DNA of 64,000 nt from Rhizoctonia solani (lineage: Eukaryota > Basidiomycota > Agaricomycetes > Cantharellales > Ceratobasidiaceae), in assembly GCF_016906535.1 (NCBI RefSeq), contig NC_057372.1, forward strand, positions 1,097,501-1,161,500. The letters run 5' to 3'. Of the stretch, positions 22,830-34,455 are shown in pieces. Positions within the stretch are counted from its first letter, which is position 1. The number at the start of each line of letters is the position of its first letter. The notes below the pieces were generated by a model that saw only the letters and a program-made list of their open reading frames with translations, was not told the origin of the DNA and did no database searches. A program made the translations under genes and the position numbers.

Positions 22830-25800
22830 ATGCCTCCCTTTTATGTGTCATTGGCAGCCAAGGGCATCAAGGACCGAGTCGAGGCCTTGTTCGCGACAAG
22901 TAAGTCTGTTTGTATAGTATCATTGAGTGACGTCTAAGTGTTGCAGGTGACAAGGTATACCTCGGCACCAATACCGGTACTCTCTACATATACGACTTGG
23001 CAAAGGCTGAAGGTAAGACTCTCGCATGCCCAAGTAATAGCCGAATAAGCTCATTTATTGATCAGGTAGTGATGAACCCAAGTTGACTCTGCAAGATACC
23101 AAAAAGGCGTTTGTGCGAAGGCAGATAGACCAACTTGGGGTGCTCAAAGATATCAGTTCGCTGGTCGTTCTCTCGGGTATGTTCGACGCTTTGCCTTCAG
23201 CCCTCCGTCTATACCAACACTTTCCAATACAGATAGTGTCGTTACACTCTTCCCGCTCTCCACGCTCTCCACGCCAACCGTCCTCACTCAGACTCGTAAC
23301 GCATCGGTATTCGCGCTCGACACCTCTGTTCAGTACGAGCTCTCCGACGGCTCTTATGCCACGGCTGCGCAGTCTGGCTCTAGAGGCATCGCGACAGTCG
23401 TCACAGTTCTAGCAGTAGGGTGTAAACGTAAAGTCGTCATCTTTCGTTGGCATGATGGAGAAGCTCAGCCCGTCAAGGTGAGTCCTGACCATCTCCCTTT
23501 CGCCCCTCCCCCATATACCCGCCTTGTTCTAATGCATCTTGCAGGAACTCGCCTTGGACCATACACCGCGCGCAATTGCGTTCTCCACGCCACACACCAT
23601 CGTCATGGCCTATCCACCTCCCGACAACGCGGTTCTGTCGCTCACTACCATGGCTCTTACCGAGTTTGTCACGCCGGCTACGACGACTGTGAGCAGTAAT
23701 CCCGGGATGGGCATGAGTATGGGTATGGGCGCCTTGACTGGGTTGGGTGGATACATGGGCCTTGGAGCCAAGGCCAAGTTTGCGGCTGTCAAGATTGAAG
23801 AAGGGGAAGTGCTGATTCCTAAAGAGTGTGAGTTGTGTGTTGGCGTAGAGAGTTTGGACTGATTGGGTTGTAGCCACCGGGTTGTTCTTTGGTGTGGATG
23901 GACAGACGACGAGGTCGGTTGGAATTGATTGGCCAGCGCCGCCCGAGGAAACCGGTAGGTATTATACGAGTTAGACTGGCATACACTAATGTATTCGCCC
24001 AGTGTACACGAAACCGTACATTATCTCATCCTTTCCACCAAACTCCTTGCCCGATTTAGACGCCCCAACCACAGCAATCGCAGCAGCTATAACAACGCCC
24101 GCAATCTCCAACTCTGCCCTCCAAATACGTTCGGCTCTGTCTCTCCAACCGGTACAAACGCTCAAATATCCATTCATTGAAGACCCAACCCAACCGCCCC
24201 TTCCGCCCCCGCCAGCGACCAAGCTTGGGGCGCATCCAAACAACCTACTATTGCCCCTCATACTCTCCGTTTGTTAACGACTTCCCCAGGGACAGGCCCC
24301 GCCGCCCCGACCTTTATACTCAGCACGCCCACCGACCGCACAGCGCTCGCAAACGAAGGGAGCACGATGTGGGCACTCATCATGCACCCATGGCAAGACC
24401 AAATCTCGGAACTCGTCCACCACGAAAAGTACGCAGATGCACTGGCTCTACTCGGCGTCGTATCCGTTCAACCCGATCCGACGAAACACATTCAAGGACT
24501 GAGGGGTGTGCAGCTGTTCCAAGAAGGCCAGTTTGAACAGGCGATTGATATGTTCTTGGCCTTGGATATGAACCCGGCCAAGGTTATTGCGCTTTATCCG
24601 GATTCGATTTCGGGTCGGCTGTCGGCGCCGAGGGAGACATGGATCGAGTTGTTTGGCGGCGAGGCGAAAGTGCGGGAGGAGACCAAGGCGACCAATGACG
24701 ACGAAGGCGAAAAGTCGATCGCACTTGTAGAGGGCGCAGAAGAGGAAGATGTACAGAAAGCTGTAGCGGCCGTTGTTGGGTCTCCGCCAAAAGAGTCTCA
24801 GTCGCCTCCCGCATCCATCATAGGCAGCGGGGGTATTTCTAGCAGACTCAAGGCTGGTTTGGGTGCTATGGTAGTGAGGGATGACTCGGAATCCATCAAG
24901 GATACTTCATCGTCCAAGACCAAGAAAGGACCTGGTAAGGCCCCCCCCCCACCCCCTCTGATAGGGTATATGTTCATTATAATACTTTGCAGACGAATTC
25001 GCGCTTTCCACTCGTGCGCTTGGAACGTTCCTTGTTGATCGGCGGCCCAAGATCCCAGCTGCGCTCCAGCCATTCGGAATCACCGCAGCCCAATCTGCCG
25101 ATCTCCCCGCCCTCTCGGCTGCATCCGTCGACGAACTAATGGCTCTTCCCAGCGCCCCGTTATCTACACTGACACCAGAACAACTTGTTCGTGCCGCTCA
25201 GCTGGTCGATACGGCTTTGTTCCGACTGTACTTGTTTACTAAACCCTCGATGATTGGGGCTTTGTGTCGCGTGGATAATTGGTGCGAGGTCGTGGAAGTC
25301 GAAGAGGCACTCCGGGCTAGAAAGGTGTGTAGTTTGCGGCACCAATGTCTGGATGCCAATATTGATTGGGGATTAGAAATTCACAGAACTTATTGACCTT
25401 TATCGCGGGAAAAAGATGCATGCCAAGGCTCTTGCCTTACTGTTCGAGTGAGTGAATTCATATAGACCTGGCGCTGGTACTCATAGCCGGATAGCTTAAG
25501 CAGAGAGGAAGACGATCCTCTGGACAAGTACCCACCCAGTATTCGGTACCTACAGAAACTCGGGCCAGAGTACTTGGATCTTATTTTCAAGTCGGCTCGC
25601 TGGATATTCGAAGAGAAACCGGATATGGCGTTCGACGTAGGCCCAGTTCCTGATTATCCTAAACAATGCTGACAGCCCGAGTAGATCTTTACGGCTGAAG
25701 AAGTTGAGCTGCCGGCCAAAGAGGTCGCAGATTACCTAGAGAGCATCGACCCCATGATATGTATTAAATTTATCGAGTATCTGTTCGCCGAGCGGCAAGT

Positions 25801-26790
25801 AGAGTCCAAGACTTTTGGAGACCGATTGGCAGAGCTCTACCTAAGACAAACGATCAAGTTGAAAAAGGAGCGATCTTCGGGTGAGTCAAACATAGCTGTA
25901 AAAGAATGTTGACTTGACAGGAACCAGAGCATGAACGCTTATATTCCAAGTTGCTTGCGTTTGTCAATACTTCCAGTTACTATGACTTTGACCGACTATA
26001 TGCTCTACTCCCCCAGACCGGTATGTGAATCATGGTTTGATGTGTTTTATACTAATCTTTTTCAGACTTGCACGAGGCACGTGCTGTTGTACTCGGAAAG
26101 CTCGGGAACCACTATGGTGCACTCGAGATCTACGTTCATAAGATGCAGGATTATACAGAAGCCGAAGAGTATGTTGCTCACTCAATTTACATGCTTTTGC
26201 TTACATGGTCTCCAGGTACTGCAAACGGGTCTATCAGACCGAACCAGATCTACATGGCGTATTCTTGACGCTTCTCAAGATCTTCCTACAACCCGTACAG
26301 CCCAATACACCTTTGCTCTTGCGGCCCGCACTAGACCTAATATCTAGACAAAGCCCGCGCATCGATCCAGTCGCCACGTTGGAACTTTTACCTCCACTAG
26401 TGACTACTTCCGACCTGCGGACGTTCTTGCACACAGCGCTCCGTAACCCTCGGGTAGACACGAGGATCGAGCGAGAACTCTGGCTTGCTCGGAGCCAGCA
26501 GGCGGATCGTCGGGTTGCAGCCCTTCATTCCAGAAGGGTCCGCGTCACAGATAGCAGAATGTATGTTCCATCCATGACAGTGATTACACTCGTTGACGTT
26601 GCTGCAGATGCCCCCAGTGTAACAAACGACTGGGCAATAGTGTGGTTGCGGTTCATATGCCACGGTCAGTACTACAATTTATACAACATACTTGGTTCAA
26701 ATTGTTGTTTGTAGGGGAGAAGTCACACACTACCAATGTCGAGAAGCATTCTCCAAGCGTCTCAACGACCCTCAGAATCGTCTCTTGTGA
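22830..26790 (+). CDS. VPS39: Vps39/Vam6, HOPS complex subunit
   Basis: Vps39 is a HOPS tethering subunit that links Rab7/Ypt7 to SNARE assembly at the vacuole. The start at 22830 gives MPPFYVSLAAKGIKDRVEAL. The N-terminal citron-homology beta-propeller spans to about 24.3 kb (KVYLGTNTGTLYIYDL; VVIFRWHDGEAQPVKELALD; GIDWPAP). Helical repeats follow (QLFQEGQFEQAIDMFLALDM; ELIDLYRGKKMHAKALALLF; IRYLQKLGPEYLDLIFKSA; HEARAVVLGKLGNHYGALEI). The C-terminal Vps39 domain 2 ends with CPQCNKRLGNSVVAVHMPRG and YQCREAFSKRL, stop 26788-26790. More than eight short introns. One missing base between about 24170 and 24240 is required to pass from IEDPTQP to IAPHTLRLLTTSPGTG. An intron near 24940 begins with a run of eleven C after GTAAGG. 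Confidence 0.92.
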
Positions 26791-26977
26791 ACCAAGTGCT
26801 ACCCAGTTTGCTCCACGCCGAGACGTTTCAGTTGTACAAACTATTATATTTAAGTACCAGACTGTGTCATGAGGAAGTATCAGTACATCGGATTTACAGC
26901 GTTATCATCATTCGGATAATACAAACTTTCCTATAACACACGCACAAGAAAATAATAAAGTGATTCAACTACCACAA

Positions 26978-29549
26978 TTACAGAACCTTGGTGATTACTC
27001 CCAGCCCCTAGATTGGGATATGTCAGACATGCGATTGGCACGATAATACACAATACTAACCTTTGTCTTTCCCTCGCGGAAGAGAAGTTTCATGCCCTCC
27101 TTGATATACTCGGGTGTGGAGATGAATTCAAATTCCACAGTAGCACGATCGCCTGTTCTCAGAACACCTTGTGCATGGTCTTTGATGCCAATTATTCGGA
27201 CCGTTTGACGAATTGCCTAGCAATGCTAGTTCAGAATACAGGTTAATGAACTATGGAAAACACCTACACCACAGTGAAGCATCGCCTAAAGAATTATTAG
27301 TAAGATGACCACGAAAAAAAGTAAAGTACGAACTTGGTACCCAATCTGCATTGTGGTGTTGTGATACAAGATTAAAACTTGCCCTTGGAATCGCCGTGCC
27401 GCTAGGTATATCTGTCAATACACAGCAAGGTTGGCTCCGAATGGCTTACCGTGTGGTGGGTGGTCTGTTCTTGCCACCAGAACCATGCCTTTCCGTACAT
27501 TGGCTCGTCTCACCCTTTTAAGGGCTATAGACACCGTTTGTCCCGCATCGGCGCTTTCCACATTGGCTCGCTTTCTTTGAATGCTCTTTATGCTACTTGC
27601 GATCCATTGCCCGTTGCCATCGGGGCCAAGTAAAACAGCATCGCCGGTGTTGATTGCACCGGCATTTATTATACCGTTGACTACGACACCAACGTATGGA
27701 ACGGACCATACATCGGTAATGGAGTACTAAAGAGAAGTTAAATATAGATGAATATATAGGAATTACGGAATATACCTCCAATGGCGACTCGGTTGTAAAC
27801 TTATGCTCGTCTCCCTCGCTGGACGGAACCAAGTTCAAGAACATTCGTAACTGTCGATATATTTGACTGTGAATATCTGGGTTTGAGTGTGAATGGGGGA
27901 ACTTACGTGGTCTAAACCTTCGCCGGTAACGTTTGATAGCAAGAATATTGGACACAATCTAAATAACTTATTAAAAAAGTCAAAAATCACATTAGCACAT
28001 TCCGCTTACTTCTCGGTTGCAAATGCTCTGGACAGTTCAACTGCTTGCTCCATGGATTTCACAAAGACCGGTGTCTTTCTGCATATAAACGCATATACGT
28101 CATTTTCAAACCTCCCCAACAGACGCTGACTCTTACCGGCAGCCAGGACTCTTGAGTATCTTGACAACTTGCTTGATCGTATCTTGTAGGACGTTTGCAG
28201 GTGTCATATCAATCTACAAAGGCCATCGTACCCGTCAGTGTTGGCTTTCCATCAACCTTGTTCCTGTGCGAACCTTTGTTATGGTGACGATGACTGGTAC
28301 GCTTAACGCTAGAGCAATGGCCAGATGCTCTTTGGACATTCCAATGAGCCCAGCATTTGCTCCGACCATGAGCATAACGCAGTCCGGAGCATGGGAGGTC
28401 ATCCCATACAAAGTTGTCTTCAAGTACCGCTCGTGCCCGGCAAGGTCTATTAAGACCCTATAACTCACGCATAACAAACGGCAATTGCTTCTCTTACCAA
28501 TGAAGGAGACAATCTTCGCGCTGCTTTCGCTTATTTGGTCCCAGGTAAGCTTCTCTCTCCGAGCAGTAGCAGGCGCAAATGCATTTTTATCAGCACCTGA
28601 TTGCGCCTCAGCCGTGTTCAGCTGGAAGTTTGCTAATATAGGGTGTCCATCGGCCCCGAAACCAAGAATCTACTATCATGAGTACGATTATTCCTGAAAT
28701 GAATAACTGTACTTGCCTCCATTCCAACACTACTGGTTCTTCCGGTTTCAATCTCGTGCTTATGACGAAAGAGTGCCACTCGCGCCTTTCCTCGCCCGTC
28801 ATCCAGCCCACCTCGGGTGAGTACGCCAAGAGTGGTGGACTTTCCGGAGTCGACATTTCCCACTACAGCGCAGCGGACCTCAAGTGTGCGTTCCACTGTG
28901 GGCGGAGGAAGCCTAACCAGCAATGACGCATATGGTGTGTGCGTTGCTGCCCCAGATTGGTGGTATAATAACATGGTCTGTGTCAAATCAATTTCAAGGA
29001 ATCAATACCGAAGGCTTTCACACACACCTTAGCTCCAACGCTATCTGCAGTGACCTCCAGTGCTTTCAAAGCAATATCCAGCTCTTCTTCAGTGATAGGA
29101 TTCCCGCGAGATTGATTATCTATCGCGGAGAGCTCAGTACCTGGCTCCATTATCATCTGAAGCGGTGGGTGAGTCCCCAGCCGTACGATAATCTCTCCTC
29201 GATTTCTCAAAAGTAACAGTGCCAAGTAGTCAGTTACTTTCTGATCCACTTCAGGTTCAGTTAACATTTTCTATGTTTCAATAAGGTCATCATATATGTA
29301 TGGTCAAATACGACAAACGGAGTTTACCTGTAGCTTGTTATGGCTGTCATCATCATCACTGTCTAATTGCTCAGTTGCGCGACCAGCAGTGCCGGGAATG
29401 GTTGGGTCCTTTGGTTTATTGGCTTGGCCAGCCTTCTCCTTGTGTTTGTCCTTCTCCAAGGCAACACGACCTTCAGCACGCTGTTTGGCAAGCTCTCGAT
29501 CGTGTATTTGCTCGATTTCATGTTGAAACCCGCGAAGTGTAGTGGTCAT
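26978..29549 (-). CDS. GTPBP1/GTPBP2-like translational GTPase
   Basis: Relative of EF-1alpha and Hbs1; animal homologues act in ribosome rescue and mRNA decay. Start at 29549: [20 protein letters not shown]. An N-terminal part ([20 protein letters not shown]) precedes the G domain: G1 [20 protein letters not shown], the switch segment [16 protein letters not shown]3 [17 protein letters not shown] and G4 TKID. The [14 protein letters not shown] signature separates this family from EF-1alpha. Beta-barrel segments follow (IYSDVW.., [51 protein letters not shown]) and the end is GLGVITKVL with stop at 26978. One intron near 28675-28716 uses a GC donor (GAG/GCAAGT). Convergent with VPS39, 187 bases apart. 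Frame intact. Confidence 0.9.
28675..28716 (-). other. GC-AG intron in the GTPBP1-like gene
   Basis: Between SSVGME and [10 protein letters not shown] the minus strand reads GAG/GCAAGTACAG...GATAGTAG/ATT. The donor is GC with otherwise perfect consensus (GCAAGT). Removing it keeps the GTPase frame; reading through gives the wrong sequence [11 protein letters not shown]. Confidence 0.75.
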
Positions 29550-30716
29550 GGCTAAGAGTAAGAGTCGGTGGAGTTTCAGGATCTATATTCGGCCTTTTAT
29601 GCACCCTTCGGGACGAGTCATTTACCTTGAGGAGTCAGAATCCAGTGCGGTGCTAGTTATGGCGCTTGACCGACTTTGTTCGGATCGGCGTGACATTAAA
29701 GTGATAAATGATAAGATCCCAGTCAACGTCATATAAGAAAAGCTTCGCGTACCTATTCCTACTACTTATAACACCTTATTGAGGCTTCAGTTCCGTGGGG
29801 CTATTCTTGCCAGTTGTGGGATGAGGATCGCCAGTTGTGATCTCGATGTTAGCGTTGACGTATAGTAATTGGAAATCCCATTAGGCAACAACTCCCCGGA
29901 GGCGCTTCTCCTGGAACGATCGAGGCGAGCTCTTGGGAATTACACCAGATAGAAGCACCATATACGGTGAGCACGAGAATGAGGGGTCGCTACCAGGTAG
30001 ATGACCAGCATGTAATATATGCACCTTATTCTAATACTCAGTTATACATCCCACCCAAGTACGATTCTGACCAAATGGTCATATATGAGTCCAGTCATAC
30101 CTAAAAAGATGTGGTAAGATCGAGAAGTATGCTTGGTGTGGTTCCTGAATAGGGTCACTGAGAGCAGAAAGTTGGAACGATCCCACGAAATCACGTTAGA
30201 AAATATGGAAGGCGCATGTCGAATGGCTCTACAACCCCATGCATATGTACACACCCTACGGCTTAGCGCTTGCAGATGTTGCATGATGTTAAACATGGAC
30301 GAACGCTAGATTATTTGTAGAACTTGGGTTATTCGATCTAAATCATGGTTATATACACTCTCCAGATGAATTAATAAATCGGTAGCAATAGCCAGTCAAA
30401 GTAGCCCTTCTCCACCTGTGCTCATATTTTGCCCCAGCCGAGATTTTATTGATATAAAGCTTTGTAACCTACTTAAAATTCCATATAGTCAATCCGTTTA
30501 ACCAGCTGGTTAGATTGCTAATGTGCAAGCTCCACAATTTGTATCGTTTCGAGTTTGGTATTACGAATTATCCATAGGTGTGTGGGCTGTATCACAATAT
30601 TGAAGCGAGCACAATGGTCTATTTTCTACGCTAACGAGTTTATAAGCTACAGAAAACTCCGATCCCCGCCATTTATACAGCCCAAAACAAGAAGACATGC
30701 GAAAATGCGGAGAATA
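29550..30716. other. Intergenic 1.2 kb, no gene recognised
   Basis: AT-rich sequence between the GTPase promoter and the 3' end of Egh16-like copy A. Short frames (for example 30296-30042 minus) carry no motif. Confidence 0.5.
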
Positions 30717-31840
30717 TTAGATCCATTCACCAGCCCTCGCACCGGCCACACGAGTCTTGAGGTATCGCTTCTTGTTAACTGGAGCAGAGCGCCTCTCGAG
30801 GTCTTCAGCGAGTGCAGCCTCAGCCTCTGCGACCGTAACCTCAGGCTACAGAGAGAAAATATATTAGCATGAGTCATTGAGGCTTGGAGTAAAAATAACT
30901 CACAACGCCTGAACGCCTTTCAAGATCTTCAGCGAGCGCTGCTTCTGCTTCTGCTACCGTGACTTCACGCTATAAAAGAGAGTTATTGTTAGTATAACAA
31001 GCCTGTCAGATCGAGAACGAGGTGTATTACCTTGGCCTTGGCTGCAGGCTGTGCGTTGGTCACCGCTGTGCATCCTCCGAACGGCCCAGCACGAGCTGCG
31101 TTCCTGCATCGCACCACGCATGCATCTCCGTTCGGCCCACCGGTGCATGTCGTTCCTCTGTTCCAACACCAGTCAGTAGGTCCACAAACGACCCATACAA
31201 CACCCCACTCACGCAGGCATCTGAGCTACAAGCGCAAAGTCCTGTGCCTTTGCGTTCGACCGCGAGTTCTCTCCAGGCACGTTCGTCACCACCTTCATCG
31301 CTGCGAAGCTCTTGCCAGATGCATCTGCGGATACACCGCACTCGTAAGGACTGCACCACCCGTACCCATCAGTTTCTGCGTCATCATAGCATGCCACAGT
31401 CGCACATACCCAGCACCGTCGCCGTTGACCTGGTGGATGGTCATCGTCACCGTCCCGTCCTCGGCCGCAGACGGAAGCCCAGCGGACGCAGCAGCCTCCA
31501 TCTGCGCACCCATGTCGTTGACACCGCCGGCCAAGGTGCGTCCGCACGGACCAGCATCGCCGCTTGCGATCTCCTTGTCACGGATGATCGATGTGTCCGT
31601 CTGTGGGGGGGGGGGGTCGGATATGTCAGTATATGCGCCGTTCGGAGACCAACGAGCAAGTGTATGGGAGCATACCTGGAAGGGATTGCGACGAGTGCCG
31701 TCGCGAGGGGTGCTGTCGACGACACCGAAGCCCTGACCGTTGACGCCGTTGGATCCGGCGACAGCCACCAGGGCGCCGTGAGCGCTGACGGAAGCAGCGG
31801 CAGTCAAGATGAGGAGGGCGGTGGAGAGCTTGGGGAACAT
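30717..31840 (-). CDS. Egh16-like secreted protein, copy A, with duplicated terminal exon
   Basis: Egh16-like proteins (DUF3129) are secreted fungal proteins, some expressed in appressoria of plant pathogens. Exons: 31840-31676, 31600-31410, 31350-31213, 31157-31031, 30969-30904 and 30845-30717; 271 residues. The signal peptide is MFPKLSTALLILTAAASVSA, cleaved before HGALVAV. Family blocks: GQGFGVVDSTPRDGTRRNPF, DTSIIRDKEIASGDAGPCGR, TMTIHQVNGDGAGPYECGVS, MKVVTNVPGENSRSNAKAQD, and CVVRCRNAARAGPFGGC. Both last exons encode EVTVAEAEAALAEDLERRS; only the last continues into VNKKRYLKTRVAG and the C-terminus GEWI. Copies B and C have a single such exon. Exons 1-4 and their introns are nearly identical to B; intron 4 and the 3' part are not. 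Effector activity is not shown by the sequence. Confidence 0.92.
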
Positions 31841-31959
31841 GGTGTATAAGCAGATGGGTGGATTAGTGGGGACGCTACCGGAGTGTCGAGTGAGATGTGA
31901 ACCTGTCACTAGAGATGAGACTACCTGAGTACTGAGGAAAAGGAACAGAGTGAAGGGCT

Positions 31960-31967
31960 GTTTTATA
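31960..31967 (-). promoter_or_regulatory. TATA box of Egh16-like copy A
   Basis: TATAAAAC on the minus strand, starting 127 bases before the ATG. The same octamer sits at 127 and 128 bases before the ATG of copies B and C. Confidence 0.7.
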
Positions 31968-32677
31968 GAATGGGAAACCTCGCACGTCCCACTAGCGTGA
32001 GCGCTCAGGACGTTAGTTTGCCGCTTCTCGATACTCATTGTGATTCCCTATGGTGGTGATAATTCTTCCGCATAGTGTACTTCTTCCGAATATAGTAAAT
32101 TCAATCATCTTGGTCCCGCTATCTATTGTTGGGAGCGCTGATTGCGATGCCCGCTCTATTGCATTCAATGTTGAAGTTGGTAGGGCTACATGTGAAATAA
32201 GTCCTGACAAGGTCGTCAAATTAAAGCGGATCGTTGCCTTTGGACGACATATGCTATATGGCGGTACAAAGTTACCCGGGTTCTGCATCCGCCTCAGTTG
32301 CCTTGGAAGATGCAACCATACTGAAAGTATATGTTGGTTGTTGTCCGCGGGCGTGTGCGCGTGCTTTTATAACGACATATATATCCTTGAAGATGTATAT
32401 ATTTATATTATTCCCCTGGTTGCTTTGTGAACCCATAGAATCTTTGATTCATGAAATACTGTAGATGCCGTTAGATTTTGAAGGTCCCTCTACAGAAACA
32501 TGGCATTAGAGCCTTTCGGTAGTAAAATAAACGACAATTATCAATTACAAAAAGACTTGTGTTTACATGATTAAAAAAAAAGCTGTTTTATAACGAAAAC
32601 TATACAAGCAAAACAATATGGATATGGAAAGCACGTACGGTAACAAAGAAAGCATGTGTAAAAAATAAAAGAATAAA
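31968..32677. other. AT-rich intergenic sequence
   Basis: Lies between the promoter of copy A and the 3' end of the BAH gene; the last 150 bases (A/T-rich, with A-runs near 32571-32580) are probably 3' UTR. No gene recognised. Confidence 0.5.
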
Positions 32678-34105
32678 TCAGATGACCCCATCACAGTTGA
32701 CGCACCGATAAAGTGTGTCGACGGGAGGCTTCCAAGATACGAATTCGGCTATCTCTGCGTCAGAGGGCCATCCACCTTGGTGAGCTTCGAAAAGGAGTGT
32801 GCGTGCGCGCTTAATCTTGAAAATGTTGCCTACAACGCCATGTTCCCTTCCCCGAACGACGGCGTACTGCGCACAATCCACAATAGTATGGATATAACTT
32901 ATGCACGATTTGATATCCTCAAAAAATTTGATGTCGCCATTCGGGTCCTCCAGCCATTCGAACCCAGGGGTGCCATGAAGCATAAGTCGAAGTCGTTGGT
33001 CAACGGGCCCAGGTTTCAGTTTGACTTGTTGCTTCCCGCTTTGTAGACACTCTACGTGGTACCAGATTTGGCACAGTCCTCGGGTACAGAAACGTTGATA
33101 CTCCAGGTGCGGCGCAAAATAGTGATCCTTAATACAGCGACTACCCATTCCACAAGTGGATAGAGGAGACTAGAGGAAAGGGTTTGATTGATAACGATAC
33201 GTGTTGAACTAGATAAGGAACTCACAACAGCCTTGTTGTAAGATAAAAGACAGCGCTGCTTTATGGACCAAAAATACCTAGAGTTACAATAATCAGCTGT
33301 GCACACACCAGAGACCAGAACACACCGGCACCACCAGTCACTGGAACTAATTGTAGGCTGCTCGGCATTAGTCTCATGAAATGTTCGAACGGATATTTTT
33401 TGAATGAGTTGGCTTGAAGAAAAAACTTGCATGTGATCCGACGATACTAGTTCCCTAGGAGCGAATTTGAAGGTCGAGCTAAGTAGCAAATCCTGTGCAT
33501 CAGGGATGTCCATTGAGGTCGCGAGAATACTTACAAATTCTTGATTGCTTTGACCGGATCCTGGAGATTCTGAAGCACTTTTCGGCGCTCCTGTTAGCTT
33601 AACTGGCTATTGACTGAAATATGATGCAAGTACTTGACCCAGAGTAATACCAGCGAATAAGAACAAATTGCTAAGACAGATGATCGCTGATTGACGTTTG
33701 TGCATCTAATAATTGTCCTGAGTTTCTCACCTCGGTTCTGTTACAGTCCGGGCTCCTGATATCCAACACCTCGGCAATGCAGACGTCATTGGACGTCGAG
33801 GTTCCGGAGTCGTCACCAACTATGTCCATTATAACTCTAAAAAATACGAGAAGTTAATACGAAGCCATATGTGATAGATCAGCTTACTGATCCCCTGGCT
33901 TTATACTCTTATTCTTCACTGTTCACACACATCGGTATGGCGCAGTTAGTTCACTTATGTGAAAGACCTGAGTTTGCTTACCTGTAATAGCACCTACTCG
34001 GGTTGGAAGGTGAGATTTAAAGTATTGGAGCTTTTTAGTATCGTCGGTAAGTAGTCCAAAATTAACGCCTTTTGCAGCACGCGGTTTCTTTCGAGACGCA
34101 GGCAT
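32678..34105 (-). CDS. BAH-domain protein with a PHD-like C-terminal segment
   Basis: BAH domains bind nucleosomes or modified histone tails. The start at 34105 gives MPASRKKPRAAKGVNFGLLT (basic N-terminus). Exons then read VGAITG, KNKSIKPGDQ, and the BAH core VIMDIVGDDSG, VCIAEVLDIRSPDCN, ARVLWYYSPKSASESPGSGQ and SMDIPDAQDLLLSSTFKFAP. After a few short introns the last exon has CTRGLCQIWYHVECL, the second half of a PHD-like zinc motif, and ends YRCVNCDGVI with stop at 32678. The first cysteine pair of a PHD finger is not obvious; it may lie in an exon near 33.2-33.4 kb. A chromatin role is inferred from the domain. Confidence 0.72.
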
Positions 34106-34455
34106 ATTGTTATCGTTGCACAGCTTGCGTTGCTCGAATTCGGTTATTGATCATTTGTGCCACTGACGAAGGGTTGCCACAGTTACAAATAAGCATAAAC
34201 CCGACTTGACTGGTTATGGACTAGCTTGGATTCCTATGGAACGGCGACAGGTGAGCAGAGGTCGGTCACCAGTGGGTTATGCACGCTTCTTTGGGCATTG
34301 CATGATCACGGCAGAAGGCCGTAGTGGAATAATACCAATGCGTCCGTACGAGAGTGCTGGGCTCTTGAAAAGTAATAATATTGCAAATGAAATCGGCTGC
34401 TTCATGCATGCACGCTCCTTTTAATTTGGGCCAGTTTGACTTGCAGTGAAAACAT
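34106..34455. other. Intergenic, BAH gene promoter side
   Basis: No gene recognised. The B/C inverted repeat arm begins at about 34456. Confidence 0.45.

Noticed and set aside
31022..31849. 275-codon plus-strand ORF antisense to Egh16-like copy A
   Set aside because: It is the shadow of a spliced, conserved minus-strand gene and shows no family motifs; the same antisense frame exists over copies B and C because of shared codon bias.
33560..33620. Possible tRNA-like stretch (GTTAGCTTAACTGGCTATTG)
   Set aside because: No B box of the GGTTCGAATCC type and no cloverleaf could be drawn; it lies in the BAH gene intron/exon region.
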